DNA of 64,000 bases from Methylorubrum rhodesianum. Lineage in GTDB: Bacteria > Pseudomonadota > Alphaproteobacteria > Rhizobiales > Beijerinckiaceae. How positions within the stretch are numbered: the first letter of the stretch is position 1; every line of letters starts with the position of its first letter. The notes below the pieces were generated by a model. It saw only the letters and a list, made by a program, of their open reading frames with translations. It had not been told where the DNA came from and ran no database searches. Both the position numbers and the translations under genes were made by a program. The DNA lies in contig NZ_JACHOS010000014.1 of NCBI RefSeq assembly GCF_014199985.1, positions 62,001 through 126,000 on the forward strand, given 5' to 3'. This document shows positions 17,193 through 25,756 of this stretch, piece after piece.

Positions 17193-18088
17193 CAGAGCTC
17201 CCTCTGCTTTTCGACAAAGCTGATCTTCCCCTCCACCCGCTAACGCCAGAGAAAAATTTTAAATCCCTTCAGTACCCAGTCTGGTCCGAGGATAAAGCAA
17301 AGCTGATTCAAGAGTATCTTCGTCTTTTTACTTTTATTACAAAGCATGGCATCTACATAGATGGATTCTCGGCGCCTCAACAGCGCAGCATGGCAGAAAT
17401 TTGCTCCGCAAGACTCGTCATGGAGACCGAGCCAAAGCGCATCAAGACTTTCTGGCTTTGCGATTTAGACCCGAAAGGCATCGAGCTGCTTAGGGCAATC
17501 GCAGGTGCAGATAAAACACCAAAACGGCGCATCGAGATACGCGAGGGTGACTTCAACTTAGTGCTTCCAGAAATTCTGGCCTCAGGTTGCATCACCTCAA
17601 AAACGGCGACCTTTGCCCTCCTCGACCAAAGAACATTCGAGTGTTCGTGGCAAACGGTTCAAGCGCTCTCCAGATACAAGTCGACTCTAGACCCACAAGC
17701 AACTAAAATCGAGATTTTCTACTTTTTTGCTACTGGGTGGCTCGATCGTTCGATTGCTGCTGTGAGTCGGCCACAAACCACTGCAAAGCTAGAAAGCTGG
17801 TGGGGACGTCCAGACTGGCGGCAGTTACAAGGGATGCAAGGCGTACCACGTGCGAAGATGCTGGCAGATCGCTTCAAGAGCGAGCTTGGCTATAAATACG
17901 CGCATCCCTATGCAATTCACAGTCGACGCCGACATGGACGAACTATGTACCATATGATCCATGCAACAGATCACGCCGAAGCTCCCCTCCTGATGCTACG
18001 CGCCTATCGTAAAATTTCAGGCCGGCCAGAAATCGATCCAGCCTCAACTCAAGTTGATATGGCTGAGCTGTGGAGAGATGTGCAATGA
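17189..18088 (+). CDS. tcmP: three-Cys-motif partner protein TcmP
   Basis: A 299-residue protein from ATG 17189, overlapping the DUF5131 stop. It has the TcmP layout: KLIQEYLRLFTFITKHGIYIDGFSAP (a methyltransferase-like first motif), then FWLCDLDPKGIELL, ATFALLDQRTFECSWQTVQAL and KIEIFYFFATGWLDR. The fold resembles Rossmann SAM-dependent methyltransferases, but the usual glycine-rich DGFxGPG is altered to DGFSAPQ. The gene is markedly more AT-rich than the island average. Coupling implies the two proteins act together, probably in modification or defence; this is inference. Confidence 0.85.
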   Translation: MTELPLLFDKADLPLHPLTPEKNFKSLQYPVWSEDKAKLIQEYLRLFTFITKHGIYIDGFSAPQQRSMAEICSARLVMETEPKRIKTFWLCDLDPKGIELLRAIAGADKTPKRRIEIREGDFNLVLPEILASGCITSKTATFALLDQRTFECSWQTVQALSRYKSTLDPQATKIEIFYFFATGWLDRSIAAVSRPQTTAKLESWWGRPDWRQLQGMQGVPRAKMLADRFKSELGYKYAHPYAIHSRRRHGRTMYHMIHATDHAEAPLLMLRAYRKISGRPEIDPASTQVDMAELWRDVQ

Positions 18089-18117
18089 TCTGTTCCAGCC
18101 GGTGCTCGGCAGGCCCT

Positions 18118-18375
18118 TTAAACACTGGCTGTTGAGATCCCGAACTGCATGGCTGTCACCGCGATGCTGGCTGAGTGTTCCTTGCGCCAAGCGGCCACGG
18201 TGGCGTCGTCTAGGACCTTCTCCCGGCCGAGAGCTTGGCCGGAAGCCTTCGCCCGCACGATGCCCGCCATCTGCCGAGCCTTGGTGCTGGAGCGCTCCAG
18301 CTCGGCGACAACGGCCAGCATGGTGAGCATAGCCTTGCCGACCGGCGTAAAGAGGTCGAACCCCTCGCGCAGTGT
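18118..18375 (-). pseudogene. serine resolvase remnant
   Basis: The reverse strand reads LREGFDLFTPVGKAML, then TMLAVVAELERSSTKARQM and RAKASGQALGREKVLDD, and ends prematurely at GISTASV-stop. These are the central and C-terminal parts of a Tn3-type resolvase or invertase. The catalytic-serine N-terminus is missing, as is the end of the helix-turn-helix. It is a dead fragment of an older mobile element. Confidence 0.7.
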
Positions 18376-18522
18376 GGGTGCCGGCTGGAATGGCTGAACC
18401 GATCGAGAAGCGGCGCCAGGCGCGGCAGAAGGTGTCTGGCCTACCGGTCAGCACGGCCACCGCAGTGATCAACGTGCTGGCCGTCAGGCTGGACCAGCTA
18501 GAGAAGTAGAAAGCGTTTCTGC

Positions 18523-19062
18523 CTATCGAGCTAGGGCAGCAGCAAAGGTGATCTCGTCACCAGCTTCGACCACCACGAAGGGCACACCAAGATCCTTCGC
18601 ATGCGAATGGGCGAGGGCCATTGCCAATTCCTGGTGCCGCTCCAAGGTTGCCTCGTCGCGCATGGGACGCTGGCGGGTCGCATCCGAGGCTCGTCGCTCG
18701 ATTATCGCGGCCGGATCCGATCGAATGAACACGATCAAATCCGGTGCCAAACCCTGCACGACCGACAGAGGGATCTGAACGAGCGAAGTATCATCATCCA
18801 CGACATTGTGAGCATCAAGAAGGATCGGGCTATCAGTTTTTGCACGTAGGAGGTCGAACTCCCTGACGAGCAGCTGCTGGTTGTCCATGACGGACCCCTG
18901 CCGCAGACCTTCCGAGTCTGTTGGCTCACCGATTGACCGCTTCGCCTCACGCAAAAGCGCACTAGCCGACGCGTGGACGGCACCGTGACGCGCGGCGAAT
19001 CGCTCGCAGAGCCAGCTCTTGCCGACGCCTGAGAGGCCAAAGACATGAGTGACGTGGGCCAT
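18523..19062 (-). CDS. P-loop nucleotide kinase-like ATPase
   Basis: A 179-residue protein from ATG 19062 (MAHVTHVFGLSGVGKS). Walker A is GLSGVGKS at residues 9-16. PILLDAHNVVDD provides a Walker-B-like strand, and RRASDATRQRPMRDEATLERHQE looks like the Arg-rich lid of adenylate-kinase-type proteins. VPFVVVEAGDE follows near the C-terminus. In-frame sequence back to 19182 is rejected as low quality. It is transcribed away from an ASCH gene 122 bp off, and may form a functional pair with it. Confidence 0.78.
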   Translation of the reverse strand: MAHVTHVFGLSGVGKSWLCERFAARHGAVHASASALLREAKRSIGEPTDSEGLRQGSVMDNQQLLVREFDLLRAKTDSPILLDAHNVVDDDTSLVQIPLSVVQGLAPDLIVFIRSDPAAIIERRASDATRQRPMRDEATLERHQELAMALAHSHAKDLGVPFVVVEAGDEITFAAALAR

Positions 19063-19184
19063 GCTGCGCGTCCGGAGCAAGGAAAGAATCGTGGGGAATG
19101 CCGTTGGTTGGAGCTTGGAACAGCGCGGCACACAATTAGAACTGAGGTCGCGACCGGGTTGGGTCAGGGGCGACGGAGACATAG

Positions 19185-19697
19185 ATGTACGATAGTCGTC
19201 AAGATGCGTCGGGCCCGACAGCCCGCGACTGGCAAATCGCCGCGGCCAACCGATTCCCGGATCAGCGCCTGATCGAGCGTCGTCGCTTTGTCATGCAGGA
19301 CGATCTCGTCGCGTTGGTACAGAACGGCCGGAAACGCACCACTATTAGGTTCGATGAGCATGGCCTGGAGTATCCGGCTAGCAGGGTTCTCCCCATCTAT
19401 GCCGTCGGCGGCAACCAGCCGCACCACGAAGCTGCGCCCGCGGGCGAGGTTGTGCTAACCGGCTTGAGGTATGTGCGCTGCGGTGATCTCTCGTCCGCCG
19501 ACGCGAAGGCAGACGGTTTCAAGGATCGCCAAGAGCTGATCGACGCCCTGACCCGCTTCTACCCGTCGATCACACCGAGTTCGTTGGTCTGCATATACGC
19601 GTTCGCCCCCGTAGTAAGCGAATCTGAGACGGGCGCGGCAGCAAACCGCCGTTCGGGACGGTCGGCTACCGCCTCCGCGCTTGCGGCTGCAGTCTGA
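19185..19697 (+). CDS. ASCH-domain protein
   Basis: A 170-residue protein. Residues 36-140 fit an ASCH (PUA-like RNA-binding) domain: DDLVALVQNGRKRTTIRF, the strand RVLPIYAVGG, then AGEVVLTGLRYVRCGDLSSADAKADGF and PSSLVCIYAF. The C-terminal 30 residues are low-complexity Ala/Ser/Arg. A start at ATG 19185 is preceded by a purine-rich GGAG; a later start at MQDDL is possible. It is divergent from the P-loop kinase-like gene. A second, unrelated ASCH protein lies at 24825-25262. Confidence 0.75.
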   Translation: MYDSRQDASGPTARDWQIAAANRFPDQRLIERRRFVMQDDLVALVQNGRKRTTIRFDEHGLEYPASRVLPIYAVGGNQPHHEAAPAGEVVLTGLRYVRCGDLSSADAKADGFKDRQELIDALTRFYPSITPSSLVCIYAFAPVVSESETGAAANRRSGRSATASALAAAV

Positions 19698-19927
19698 TAG
19701 CTTGAGCCTTTTGCATGCTGCCAGGATGCCTGGGATACGACAACCGGCGAAGCCGTAGCACTCAGATATGTGCTACGGCTGGGCCAAGACAGCCAGGAAC
19801 GACCCAAAACGCACCAACGGGCATAGAGTGTCCGCTTCAGCCAGCATCACAGCTGATGAATACGTGGAGCAGGGTAGATCGGTGCGACCTAACACTACCT
19901 GGGCATCATTCCTGATTGCATAGTAGG

Positions 19928-19971
19928 ATCAACGACTTACAGGATCGACCCGTTCATGCTAAGTCGTTGAT
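19928..19971. repeat. 12-bp perfect inverted repeat
   Basis: ATCAACGACTTA (19928-19939) and TAAGTCGTTGAT (19960-19971) can form a stem with a 20-nt loop inside the probable MITE. No T-run follows, so I do not call it a terminator. Confidence 0.5.
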
Positions 19972-20085
19972 TACCAATGTCTTATATGTAAGCGCTCGGT
20001 GACGGCCGCCTTGTGCGGGTAGTGCTCCGCTCTGGATACAGGACCTGGCGTCGGATGGCGCTGTATCGGCCCTGTGTCTGGACCT

Positions 20086-20457
20086 ATGACCAACCCTCAC
20101 ATCATCGTCGCCGGCACGCGCCGAAGCTGGTCGCCCGAGCAGAAGCGGGCCATTCTGGCCGAGGCGGACGATCCCGCCACGACCGCCTCGGCGGTAGCGC
20201 GTCGACACGGCCTGCATTCCAGCCTGCTGTTCCGCTGGCGGCGCGCCGTGCTGGCCGAGCAGCAGGCTCGGACGCCCTCCGCCCCGCCGGCCTTCGTCCC
20301 GCTCGCCCTGCCGCCGCCCGCCGTTGCGGCCGCCGAGAGGCCGGCCGGGTCGGGCGTCGTCGAGATCGAGTTGGCCGGCGGTCACCGGCTGCGGGCCGAG
20401 GCGGGTGCGGACCTGGCGCTGCTGCAGGGTGTAATCGCGGCGCTGCTCCACCGATGA
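20086..20457 (+). CDS. tnpA: IS66 accessory protein TnpA
   Basis: A 123-residue IS66 Orf1. The N-terminal helix-turn-helix (RSWSPEQKRAILAEADDP, then SAVARRHGLHSSLLFRWRRAV) is followed by a Pro/Ala linker and a beta-rich C-terminus (VVEIELAGGHRLRAE). It is required with TnpB for transposition of this family. A GTG at 20074 is the alternative start. Its stop overlaps the tnpB start (ATGA). Confidence 0.88.
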   Translation: MTNPHIIVAGTRRSWSPEQKRAILAEADDPATTASAVARRHGLHSSLLFRWRRAVLAEQQARTPSAPPAFVPLALPPPAVAAAERPAGSGVVEIELAGGHRLRAEAGADLALLQGVIAALLHR

Positions 20458-20801
20458 TCCCGGTCCCGTCCGGTTCGCGCGTCTGGCTGGCCACCGGACA
20501 CACCGACATGCGCAAGGGCTTCGACGGGCTGGCCGCGCTGGTGCAGGACCATCTCTCCCGCGATCCGTTCTCGGGGCAGGCCTTCGTGTTCCGCGGGCGG
20601 CAGGGGCACCTGATCAAGGTGCTGTGGTGGGACGGCCAGGGCCTGTGCCTGTTCGCCAAGCGCCTGGAGAAGGGCCGCTTCATCTGGCCGGCCACCGCCG
20701 GGGCCGCGGCGGCGCTGACGCCGGCCCAGCTCGCCATGCTACTGGAGGGCATCGACTGGCGCGCGCCGCTGCGCACCGACCGGCCGAGGGTCGCGGGCTG
20801 A
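20454..20801 (+). CDS. tnpB: IS66 accessory protein TnpB
   Basis: A 115-residue IS66 Orf2 with the full family signature: VWLATGHTDMRKGFDGLAAL, then FSGQAFVFRGRQGHLIKVLWWDG and CLFAKRLEKGRFIWP. It starts at ATG 20454 inside the tnpA stop. Not to be confused with the RNA-guided nuclease also named TnpB. Confidence 0.93.
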   Translation: MIPVPSGSRVWLATGHTDMRKGFDGLAALVQDHLSRDPFSGQAFVFRGRQGHLIKVLWWDGQGLCLFAKRLEKGRFIWPATAGAAAALTPAQLAMLLEGIDWRAPLRTDRPRVAG

Positions 20802-20878
20802 AGCGGAAGACTACCGAGGTGGGGACGTCCGAGGCCGAGGCTGTGGCGAGCCTCGTCGGCACGGCTTAAGCTGTTGGC

Positions 20879-22435
20879 GTGGCTCTCGATCCTGCCCTGC
20901 TGCCCGACGACGTCGACGCGCTCAAGCGTCTGATCGTCGGCATGGCGCGCGAGGCGGTCCAGGCCGACACCCTGATCGAGAAGCTGCGCTTCGAACTCGC
21001 CCGACTGAAGCGGGCGCGGTTCGGCGCCTCCTCCGAGAAGCTCGGCGAACGGGTCGAGCAGCTCGAACTGGCCATCGAGGCGCTGGAGACCGACGCGGCC
21101 GAGCGCTTGGGTGCCGCGCCGGTCGTGGCCGAGGCGGTGGAGGCCGCGCGCCTCAGGCCGGCCCGGCGGGCGTTGCCCGAGCACCTGCCGCGCGAGAGCG
21201 TGGTCCATGCCGGCCCCTGCACCTGCCCGGCCTGCGGTGGGGGCTTACGCCGGATCGGCGAGGACGTGACCGAGAGCCTCGACTACGTGCCGGGCCGGTT
21301 CAAGGTGGTGCGCCACGTGCGCGAGGCCTTCGCCTGCACCGCCTGCGAGCAGGTGGTGCAGGCGCCCGCGCCCCACCACGCCGTTCCCCGCGGACGGGCC
21401 GGCCCCGGACTGCTCGCCCACATCGCGGTGGCGAAGTTCGACGACCACCTGCCGCTCTACCGTCAGGCCGAGATCTATGCCCGTGACGGGGTGGACCTGG
21501 CCACCTCGACCCTATCGGGCTGGCTCGGCGCCACCGCGGCCAGCTTGAGGCCGCTGGTCGATCTCCTGCGCCGGGAGGTGATCGCCGGCTCGGCCGTCCT
21601 GCACGGCGACGACACGCCGATCCCGGTGCTGGCGCCGGGCAGTGGCAAGACCCGGACCGGCCGGCTCTGGACCTATGTGCGCGACGAGCGCTCCCATGGT
21701 GGCGCCCGTCCGCCGGCGGCGGTGTTCTTCGCTTCGCCCGACCGCCGGGGCGAGCGTCCGCTCGCGCATCTGGCGGGCTTCTCCGGCGTGCTGGTGGCCG
21801 ATGGCTATGCCGGCTTCAACGGGCTCTACGAGAAGGCCCGACCGGGCGGCCCACTCACGGAAGCGGCCTGCTGGGCGCATGTGCGCCGCAAGATCTTCGA
21901 CGTGCACGCCGCGACCGGCTCGGCGCTGGCCGCGGAGGCGCTGGCGCGGATCGGTGCGCTCTACGGGATCGAGCGTGAGCTGCACGGCAAACCGCCCGAC
22001 GCCCGCACCCGTGAGCGGCAGGCCCGCGCAAAGCCGCTAGCGGCGGGGCTGAAGCTGTGGGCGGAACGGAGCCTGACCCAGCTGCCGGGTCGGTCCGAGC
22101 TGGCCAAGGCGCTGCGCTACATGTTGGCCCGTTGGTCGGCGCTGACCCGCGCCTTCGACGACGGACGCATCGCGCTCGACAACAACGCGGCCGAGCGGGC
22201 ACTGCGCGGCGTGGCGGTCGGGCGCAAGAACTATCTGTTCGCCGGTTCCGACCTCGGGGCCGAGCGCGCGGCTGTCTTCTACACCCTGATCGAGACGGCC
22301 AAGCTGAACCGGCTCGATCCCGAGGCCTACCTGCGCGACGTGCTCACACGCATCGCCGATCATCCCGCCAAGCGGCTGGCAGACCTGCTGCCCTGGAACT
22401 GGACGCCCGCCCAGCCGGTCGCGCACGCCGCCTAA
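20879..22435 (+). CDS. tnpC: IS66 transposase TnpC
   Basis: A 518-residue DDE transposase from GTG 20879. In order: leucine-zipper-like N-terminus (LIEKLRFELARLKRARFG), zinc-finger domain (CTCPACGGGLRRIGEDVTE; CTACEQVV), catalytic domain (LHGDDTPIPVLAPG; GVLVADGYAGFNGLY; EAACWAHVRRKIFDVH) and the C-terminal DNNAAERALRGVAVGRKNYLFAGS. All catalytic segments are present and the frame is uninterrupted. Confidence 0.95.
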   Translation: MALDPALLPDDVDALKRLIVGMAREAVQADTLIEKLRFELARLKRARFGASSEKLGERVEQLELAIEALETDAAERLGAAPVVAEAVEAARLRPARRALPEHLPRESVVHAGPCTCPACGGGLRRIGEDVTESLDYVPGRFKVVRHVREAFACTACEQVVQAPAPHHAVPRGRAGPGLLAHIAVAKFDDHLPLYRQAEIYARDGVDLATSTLSGWLGATAASLRPLVDLLRREVIAGSAVLHGDDTPIPVLAPGSGKTRTGRLWTYVRDERSHGGARPPAAVFFASPDRRGERPLAHLAGFSGVLVADGYAGFNGLYEKARPGGPLTEAACWAHVRRKIFDVHAATGSALAAEALARIGALYGIERELHGKPPDARTRERQARAKPLAAGLKLWAERSLTQLPGRSELAKALRYMLARWSALTRAFDDGRIALDNNAAERALRGVAVGRKNYLFAGSDLGAERAAVFYTLIETAKLNRLDPEAYLRDVLTRIADHPAKRLADLLPWNWTPAQPVAHAA

Positions 22436-22493
22436 CCAGCCGGCCTCTCACCGAGCGCTTACTCTTATATCAAAATTCGCCCAGGTAGTGCTA

Positions 22494-23336
22494 GGGCTTG
22501 TTGTCACTTGATCCAATCGAGCGTTGCGGCGAGGCAGAGGACGCCTGTGAAGCTGGCGGCGGTCTTCTCGTAGCGGGTGGCCACCGCCCGCCATTCCTTC
22601 AGGCGCGCCCAGAGGCGCTCGACGCGGTTGCGGTTGATGTAGATCCAGTTCGGGCAGCGGGTGGGTGCTTCGTTGCGCTTGGTGGGGACGGCCGGCTTGG
22701 CGCCCACGTCGCGGATGTGCTGACGGAAGCCGTGACTGGAGTAGCCGCGGTCGGCCACGACCCACAGCGGCACGCCAGGCAACTGGTCGAGCAACGGCAC
22801 GGCGTGGGGCAGTTCGTGCGCCTGTCCCGGCGCGAGGCGGAAGGCGACGGTGCGGCCCGCGCCATCGGCGATCACGCAGGCCTTGGTGCCATACCCGCCA
22901 CGAGACCGGCCAAGCGCTTCACGACCGTCTCGCTCGGTCGCAGATCCCCCCTTCTGGCCGCACCTGCCGCCTTCTGGTGCGCCCGCATGTTGGTGCCGTC
23001 GAGGAACACCATGCCGAGTTGCACGCCGCGCTCCTGCACCAGGGCGAGCAGGCGCTCCCACACCCCGGCGCGCGCCCAGCGGATGAAGATCTGCGCCGCC
23101 CGCCACCACGGCCCGAACTCGTCTGGAATGGCGCGCCACTTGGCCCCGTTCTGGTGCCGCCACAGGATGGCCGAGAGCGTGCGTTGCAGGTCCTGCGGCG
23201 GGGTCTTCGCCTTCGGCCGGCAGGCATGCACCAGCGGCTCTAGAGCCGCCCACTGCGCGTCGTTCAGCATCAGCCCGCTCCATCCAGAGGACGGAAAACG
23301 CTCACACCCCCAAGACGTTCAGGCGACGACAGACCC
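22494..23336 (-). mobile_element. IS5-family element (IS427-like group)
   Basis: The ends GGGCTTGTTGTCACTTGA (from 22494) and the complement of the 23336 end, GGGTCTGTCGTCGCCTGA, are imperfect inverted repeats (13 of 18). TA flanks both sides (22492-22493 and 23337-23338). At about 843 bp with a two-frame transposase it matches the IS427 group. It sits 31 bp from the IS66 end, exactly next to the MITE boundary. Confidence 0.8.
22504..23270 (-). CDS. IS5-family transposase, expressed by -1 frameshift
   Basis: OrfA starts at ATG 23270 (MLNDAQWAALEPLV) and carries the HTH and first catalytic segment (VFLDGTNMRAHQKAAGAA). OrfB continues in the -1 frame with EALGRSRGGYGTKACVIADG, PLWVVADRGYSSHGFR and NRVERLWARLKEWRAVATRYEK, ending at 22504. 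The frames meet at an A-AGG-GGG-G run near 22943-22952, a standard programmed-frameshift site for this group. Both halves look intact. Confidence 0.85.
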
Positions 23337-23350
23337 TAGCGACGTCAGAC

Positions 23351-24823
23351 CTAGAATTCGAACCCGAGATCGATTGATCTTTTAAGGGCGTCAAACGCGT
23401 CGTCTTCAATTCTGACGATTGACTGAGGGAAGCTGCTGAGGATGCCTCGGGCCGTAAGGGCACTAATGGGAACGACCTCGGTGAGATGTCCTACAAGCAA
23501 AAAGTCGATGATTAAGAGCGGTGTCGTCCTGCTAGCCATCTCAATCAGCTCACTGTCGGGATAAACCGACCTTTTGGCAGTCCAGCGACGCACTTCGTCG
23601 ATATCGTTACTCCACCTAACTGATTTGACTACGCCGACCGTCGTCAGCGATTGGCTGCCGTGAGTTCCGGCCTGCTTCGACAGATAGAAGAGGATCACGT
23701 CCCCCGGATTCATCGTCTTGGTCGGAGAGTGACAGAGGTAGACCTTCTCGATCGTGTTTGCTGGCTTACCCAGGATCTCCACGGCAGGGTCAGCAACCGC
23801 AGAACCGAACTCGGGGAAGAGCATCGCGTGGTACGCGGGACGGATTGGGATGACGTACTTGCTCACGCCAGCGCCGCAAACGAAATTGGGGTAGCTGCGG
23901 CAGCTTGCTGCGAGGGCATTCTCCCCTTGGCGCGGAGAGACCGGTCCCCTAACCATGGCCTTCTCTAGGACCATCTCTCCGTTCGTCCTAGTTTCAGCTA
24001 CGACAAAGCCATATGCCTCCAGCAGCAAACGCAAGGATTTCTGCTTCGGATATGCGGTTAGATACACCAAATCATAGTCGTTCTTTTGAGCGAACCATAG
24101 GATCTGCTTAACGAGCTGCTCTCCAAGCTTGCGACCCCGGAAAGCCTCAGCGACCTTGAACGTGCTGATCTTTAGTATGTCTGGACCCGGATGCTTTGTC
24201 TTAGCTTCCGCGTGGGTTTCGTCCTTTCTAATGACTAGGGCTGCCAGCTGCCCATCGACCCTCACAATCCAGCACTTTCTCTCGTCATCCGAGATTTTGC
24301 GGGTCCATTTGTCGAAGTCAGGAGCATAATCCTCGCGCAGCTCGTCAAAGATCGGGTCGGTAAATTCGAGTTCCCCAGCGGCTACCTCCGACACGGTCGG
24401 CAGAGGCACATCTTCAAGTTCGTAAGACCGAAGCGCCCAGGCAAGCGCGTCGTCAACCGTAAACACAAGCGCATCAAGTTCCGTAGACGCGGCCAGCGCA
24501 TGGAGGGCAGCGTCGTTCGAGACGACGTAGTCTGCTATCTTCGTTCTTACCGCATCCAACAGGGTGGCATCATTGAGTCCTTCGTCCGTCGAGCAGGGGC
24601 CGAAATGCTGTTCGATATCTGCTTTCGAAGGGGCGTGACTGCCTGGCAAAGTCGCCAGAGTGTTTTTCGCCGACGCAGCTGTGGCAGAGGGCTGAGAGAT
24701 GGGGTGGAGATACAGGTCGACCCCGTTCCGCGCACAAATATGTTCGAGCTTCGCAAATTGACGATCGGGCCGCTCGTCCGGCTCAAGATCCGCCAACAAG
24801 TCCGCATCGATCAGCAGGCGCAT
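23351..24823 (-). CDS. PIN-like / GNAT acetyltransferase / PUA-like three-domain fusion
   Basis: A 490-residue protein. Residues 1-145 look like a PIN-type domain (MRLLIDADLLADLEPDERPD; YVVSNDAALHALAA; ALVFTVDDALAWAL), with acidic residues at the expected strand ends. Residues 155-295 are a GNAT domain (CWIVRVDGQLAALVIRKDE; VAEAFRGRKLGEQLVKQIL; LLLEAYGFV). Residues 310-490 are a PUA/EVE-like domain (KYVIPIRPAYHAMLFPEFG; PGDVILFYLSKQAGTHGS; TTVGVVKSVRW). One base separates it from the upstream ASCH gene, so the two are probably co-translated. A nuclease-plus-acetyltransferase fusion suggests a toxin or RNA-targeting system; the function is not demonstrated. The gene is more AT-rich than its surroundings. 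Confidence 0.75.
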   Translation of the reverse strand: MRLLIDADLLADLEPDERPDRQFAKLEHICARNGVDLYLHPISQPSATAASAKNTLATLPGSHAPSKADIEQHFGPCSTDEGLNDATLLDAVRTKIADYVVSNDAALHALAASTELDALVFTVDDALAWALRSYELEDVPLPTVSEVAAGELEFTDPIFDELREDYAPDFDKWTRKISDDERKCWIVRVDGQLAALVIRKDETHAEAKTKHPGPDILKISTFKVAEAFRGRKLGEQLVKQILWFAQKNDYDLVYLTAYPKQKSLRLLLEAYGFVVAETRTNGEMVLEKAMVRGPVSPRQGENALAASCRSYPNFVCGAGVSKYVIPIRPAYHAMLFPEFGSAVADPAVEILGKPANTIEKVYLCHSPTKTMNPGDVILFYLSKQAGTHGSQSLTTVGVVKSVRWSNDIDEVRRWTAKRSVYPDSELIEMASRTTPLLIIDFLLVGHLTEVVPISALTARGILSSFPQSIVRIEDDAFDALKRSIDLGFEF

Positions 24824-24824
24824 G

Positions 24825-25262
24825 TCAGCTTCCGTCGACGAGGCGTTCGAAGCCCTCGTGGGCGTACGCGAACGACTGCGGGGGTGTGAAATTTAGCTCG
24901 GCCTTCAATATGGGTAAGCCGACGGGATTCGCAAGCTTGATAGGGTTCACCAACCGAACCACATACCCGGTCTCACGACCCCGGAAGTAGGTGTCGAAAT
25001 CCTCTGAGGCGATGCAGGCGACTGCTTCGTATTTTTCCCAGATTTCCCTGATTGCCAATCTTTCCACCGTTGAGATGGTCGCATAGCCAATCAGGGCCTG
25101 AATTGGCACAGAGGCATAGACGTAGAGGCGTGCGCCTGTGACGGTTCCATAGGGGAAACGCCGCCTCAGTTCGACGGTCTTCACGCCGTCGACGATGCGC
25201 GTCGCGTACTGAGGCTTGATGCTCAGCACGAAATTGTGGCGAAACAGGTCGAGGGTTCCCAT
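24825..25262 (-). CDS. ASCH-domain protein paired with the PIN-GNAT-PUA fusion
   Basis: A 145-residue ASCH protein. The motif FVLSIKPQYATRIVDGVKTVELRRRFP is the classic ASCH first strand-helix, followed by GARLYVYASVPIQALIGYATI and a C-terminal tail (FAYAHEGFERL). ASCH domains bind RNA or nucleotides. The gene sits one base upstream of the PIN-GNAT-PUA gene, with its own start at ATG 25262, and probably encodes its functional partner or regulator. Confidence 0.85.
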   Translation of the reverse strand: MGTLDLFRHNFVLSIKPQYATRIVDGVKTVELRRRFPYGTVTGARLYVYASVPIQALIGYATISTVERLAIREIWEKYEAVACIASEDFDTYFRGRETGYVVRLVNPIKLANPVGLPILKAELNFTPPQSFAYAHEGFERLVDGS

Positions 25263-25390
25263 GCCTCGAATCTAGCTGACGATCTCGCGCGACAACACCC
25301 CACACGGGGGTCTCGCTGACCGTTCGCTTGTCGCTCGCACAGAGGCCGCGGTTTAGCGCACGGAAATTTTTCTTTGTTGCAAACGCCCGA

Positions 25391-25720
25391 TCACGTGCTG
25401 CGACCCGTGATGCGATCCATCCTAGCACCTCGTTCTCGATTCAGGCCACCGGAGGGCACTTCCCTTCCGCGATATGGCTCCGCACAGAGCGCTTCCTCCT
25501 CCCTCTTGTGCGTGACGCCATCGTATCCTGGGCAGCCGGTGAGCACGCTGTCGCAGATCTCACGCACCACGAACAGCAGCAGCAAGGCAGCCAGCATTAT
25601 CAACACGGCCCAGGCAGCGAAGTCCGATAGACGATCACCCGGCAGGAGTAGGTCGGCAGCGCGACGCAGCCGCTGCCGGAACCGACGAGGGTGCGAAGAG
25701 GAGCGGCGGCTCTCGGACAT
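25391..25720 (-). CDS. putative small single-pass membrane protein
   Basis: A 109-residue frame. A basic N-terminus (SRRSSSHPRRFRQRLRR) is followed by one strong membrane helix (FAAWAVLIMLAALLLLFVV, about residues 34-53) and a hydrophilic tail that may be less constrained. It has no recognised family. It lies downstream of, and in the same direction as, a 32-residue membrane peptide, with only 36 bp between them. Confidence 0.45.
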   Translation of the reverse strand: MSESRRSSSHPRRFRQRLRRAADLLLPGDRLSDFAAWAVLIMLAALLLLFVVREICDSVLTGCPGYDGVTHKREEEALCAEPYRGREVPSGGLNRERGARMDRITGRST

Positions 25721-25756
25721 GAGCTGGGATCTGCAGGTTGAGGGGTACGACAGGGA

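Larger units (their letters stand above)
19988..22462 (+). mobile_element. complete IS66-family insertion sequence
   Basis: The terminal inverted repeats are GTAAGCGCTCGGTGA at 19988-20002 and its exact complement ending at 22462. The 8-bp target TCTTATAT is perfectly duplicated at 19980-19987 and 22463-22470. The three standard IS66 genes lie inside in the right order. Intact ends, genes and target duplication suggest a recent and possibly still active insertion. Confidence 0.93.
19894..22491. mobile_element. probable MITE interrupted by the IS66 element
   Basis: ACACTACCTGGGC at 19894-19906 and GCCCAGGTAGTGC at 22479-22491 are inverted repeats (12 of 13) and each is flanked outside by TA. 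Removing the IS66 insertion and its duplicated target leaves about 115 bp with no coding capacity, as expected for a small non-autonomous element with TA target duplication. Confidence 0.45.
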
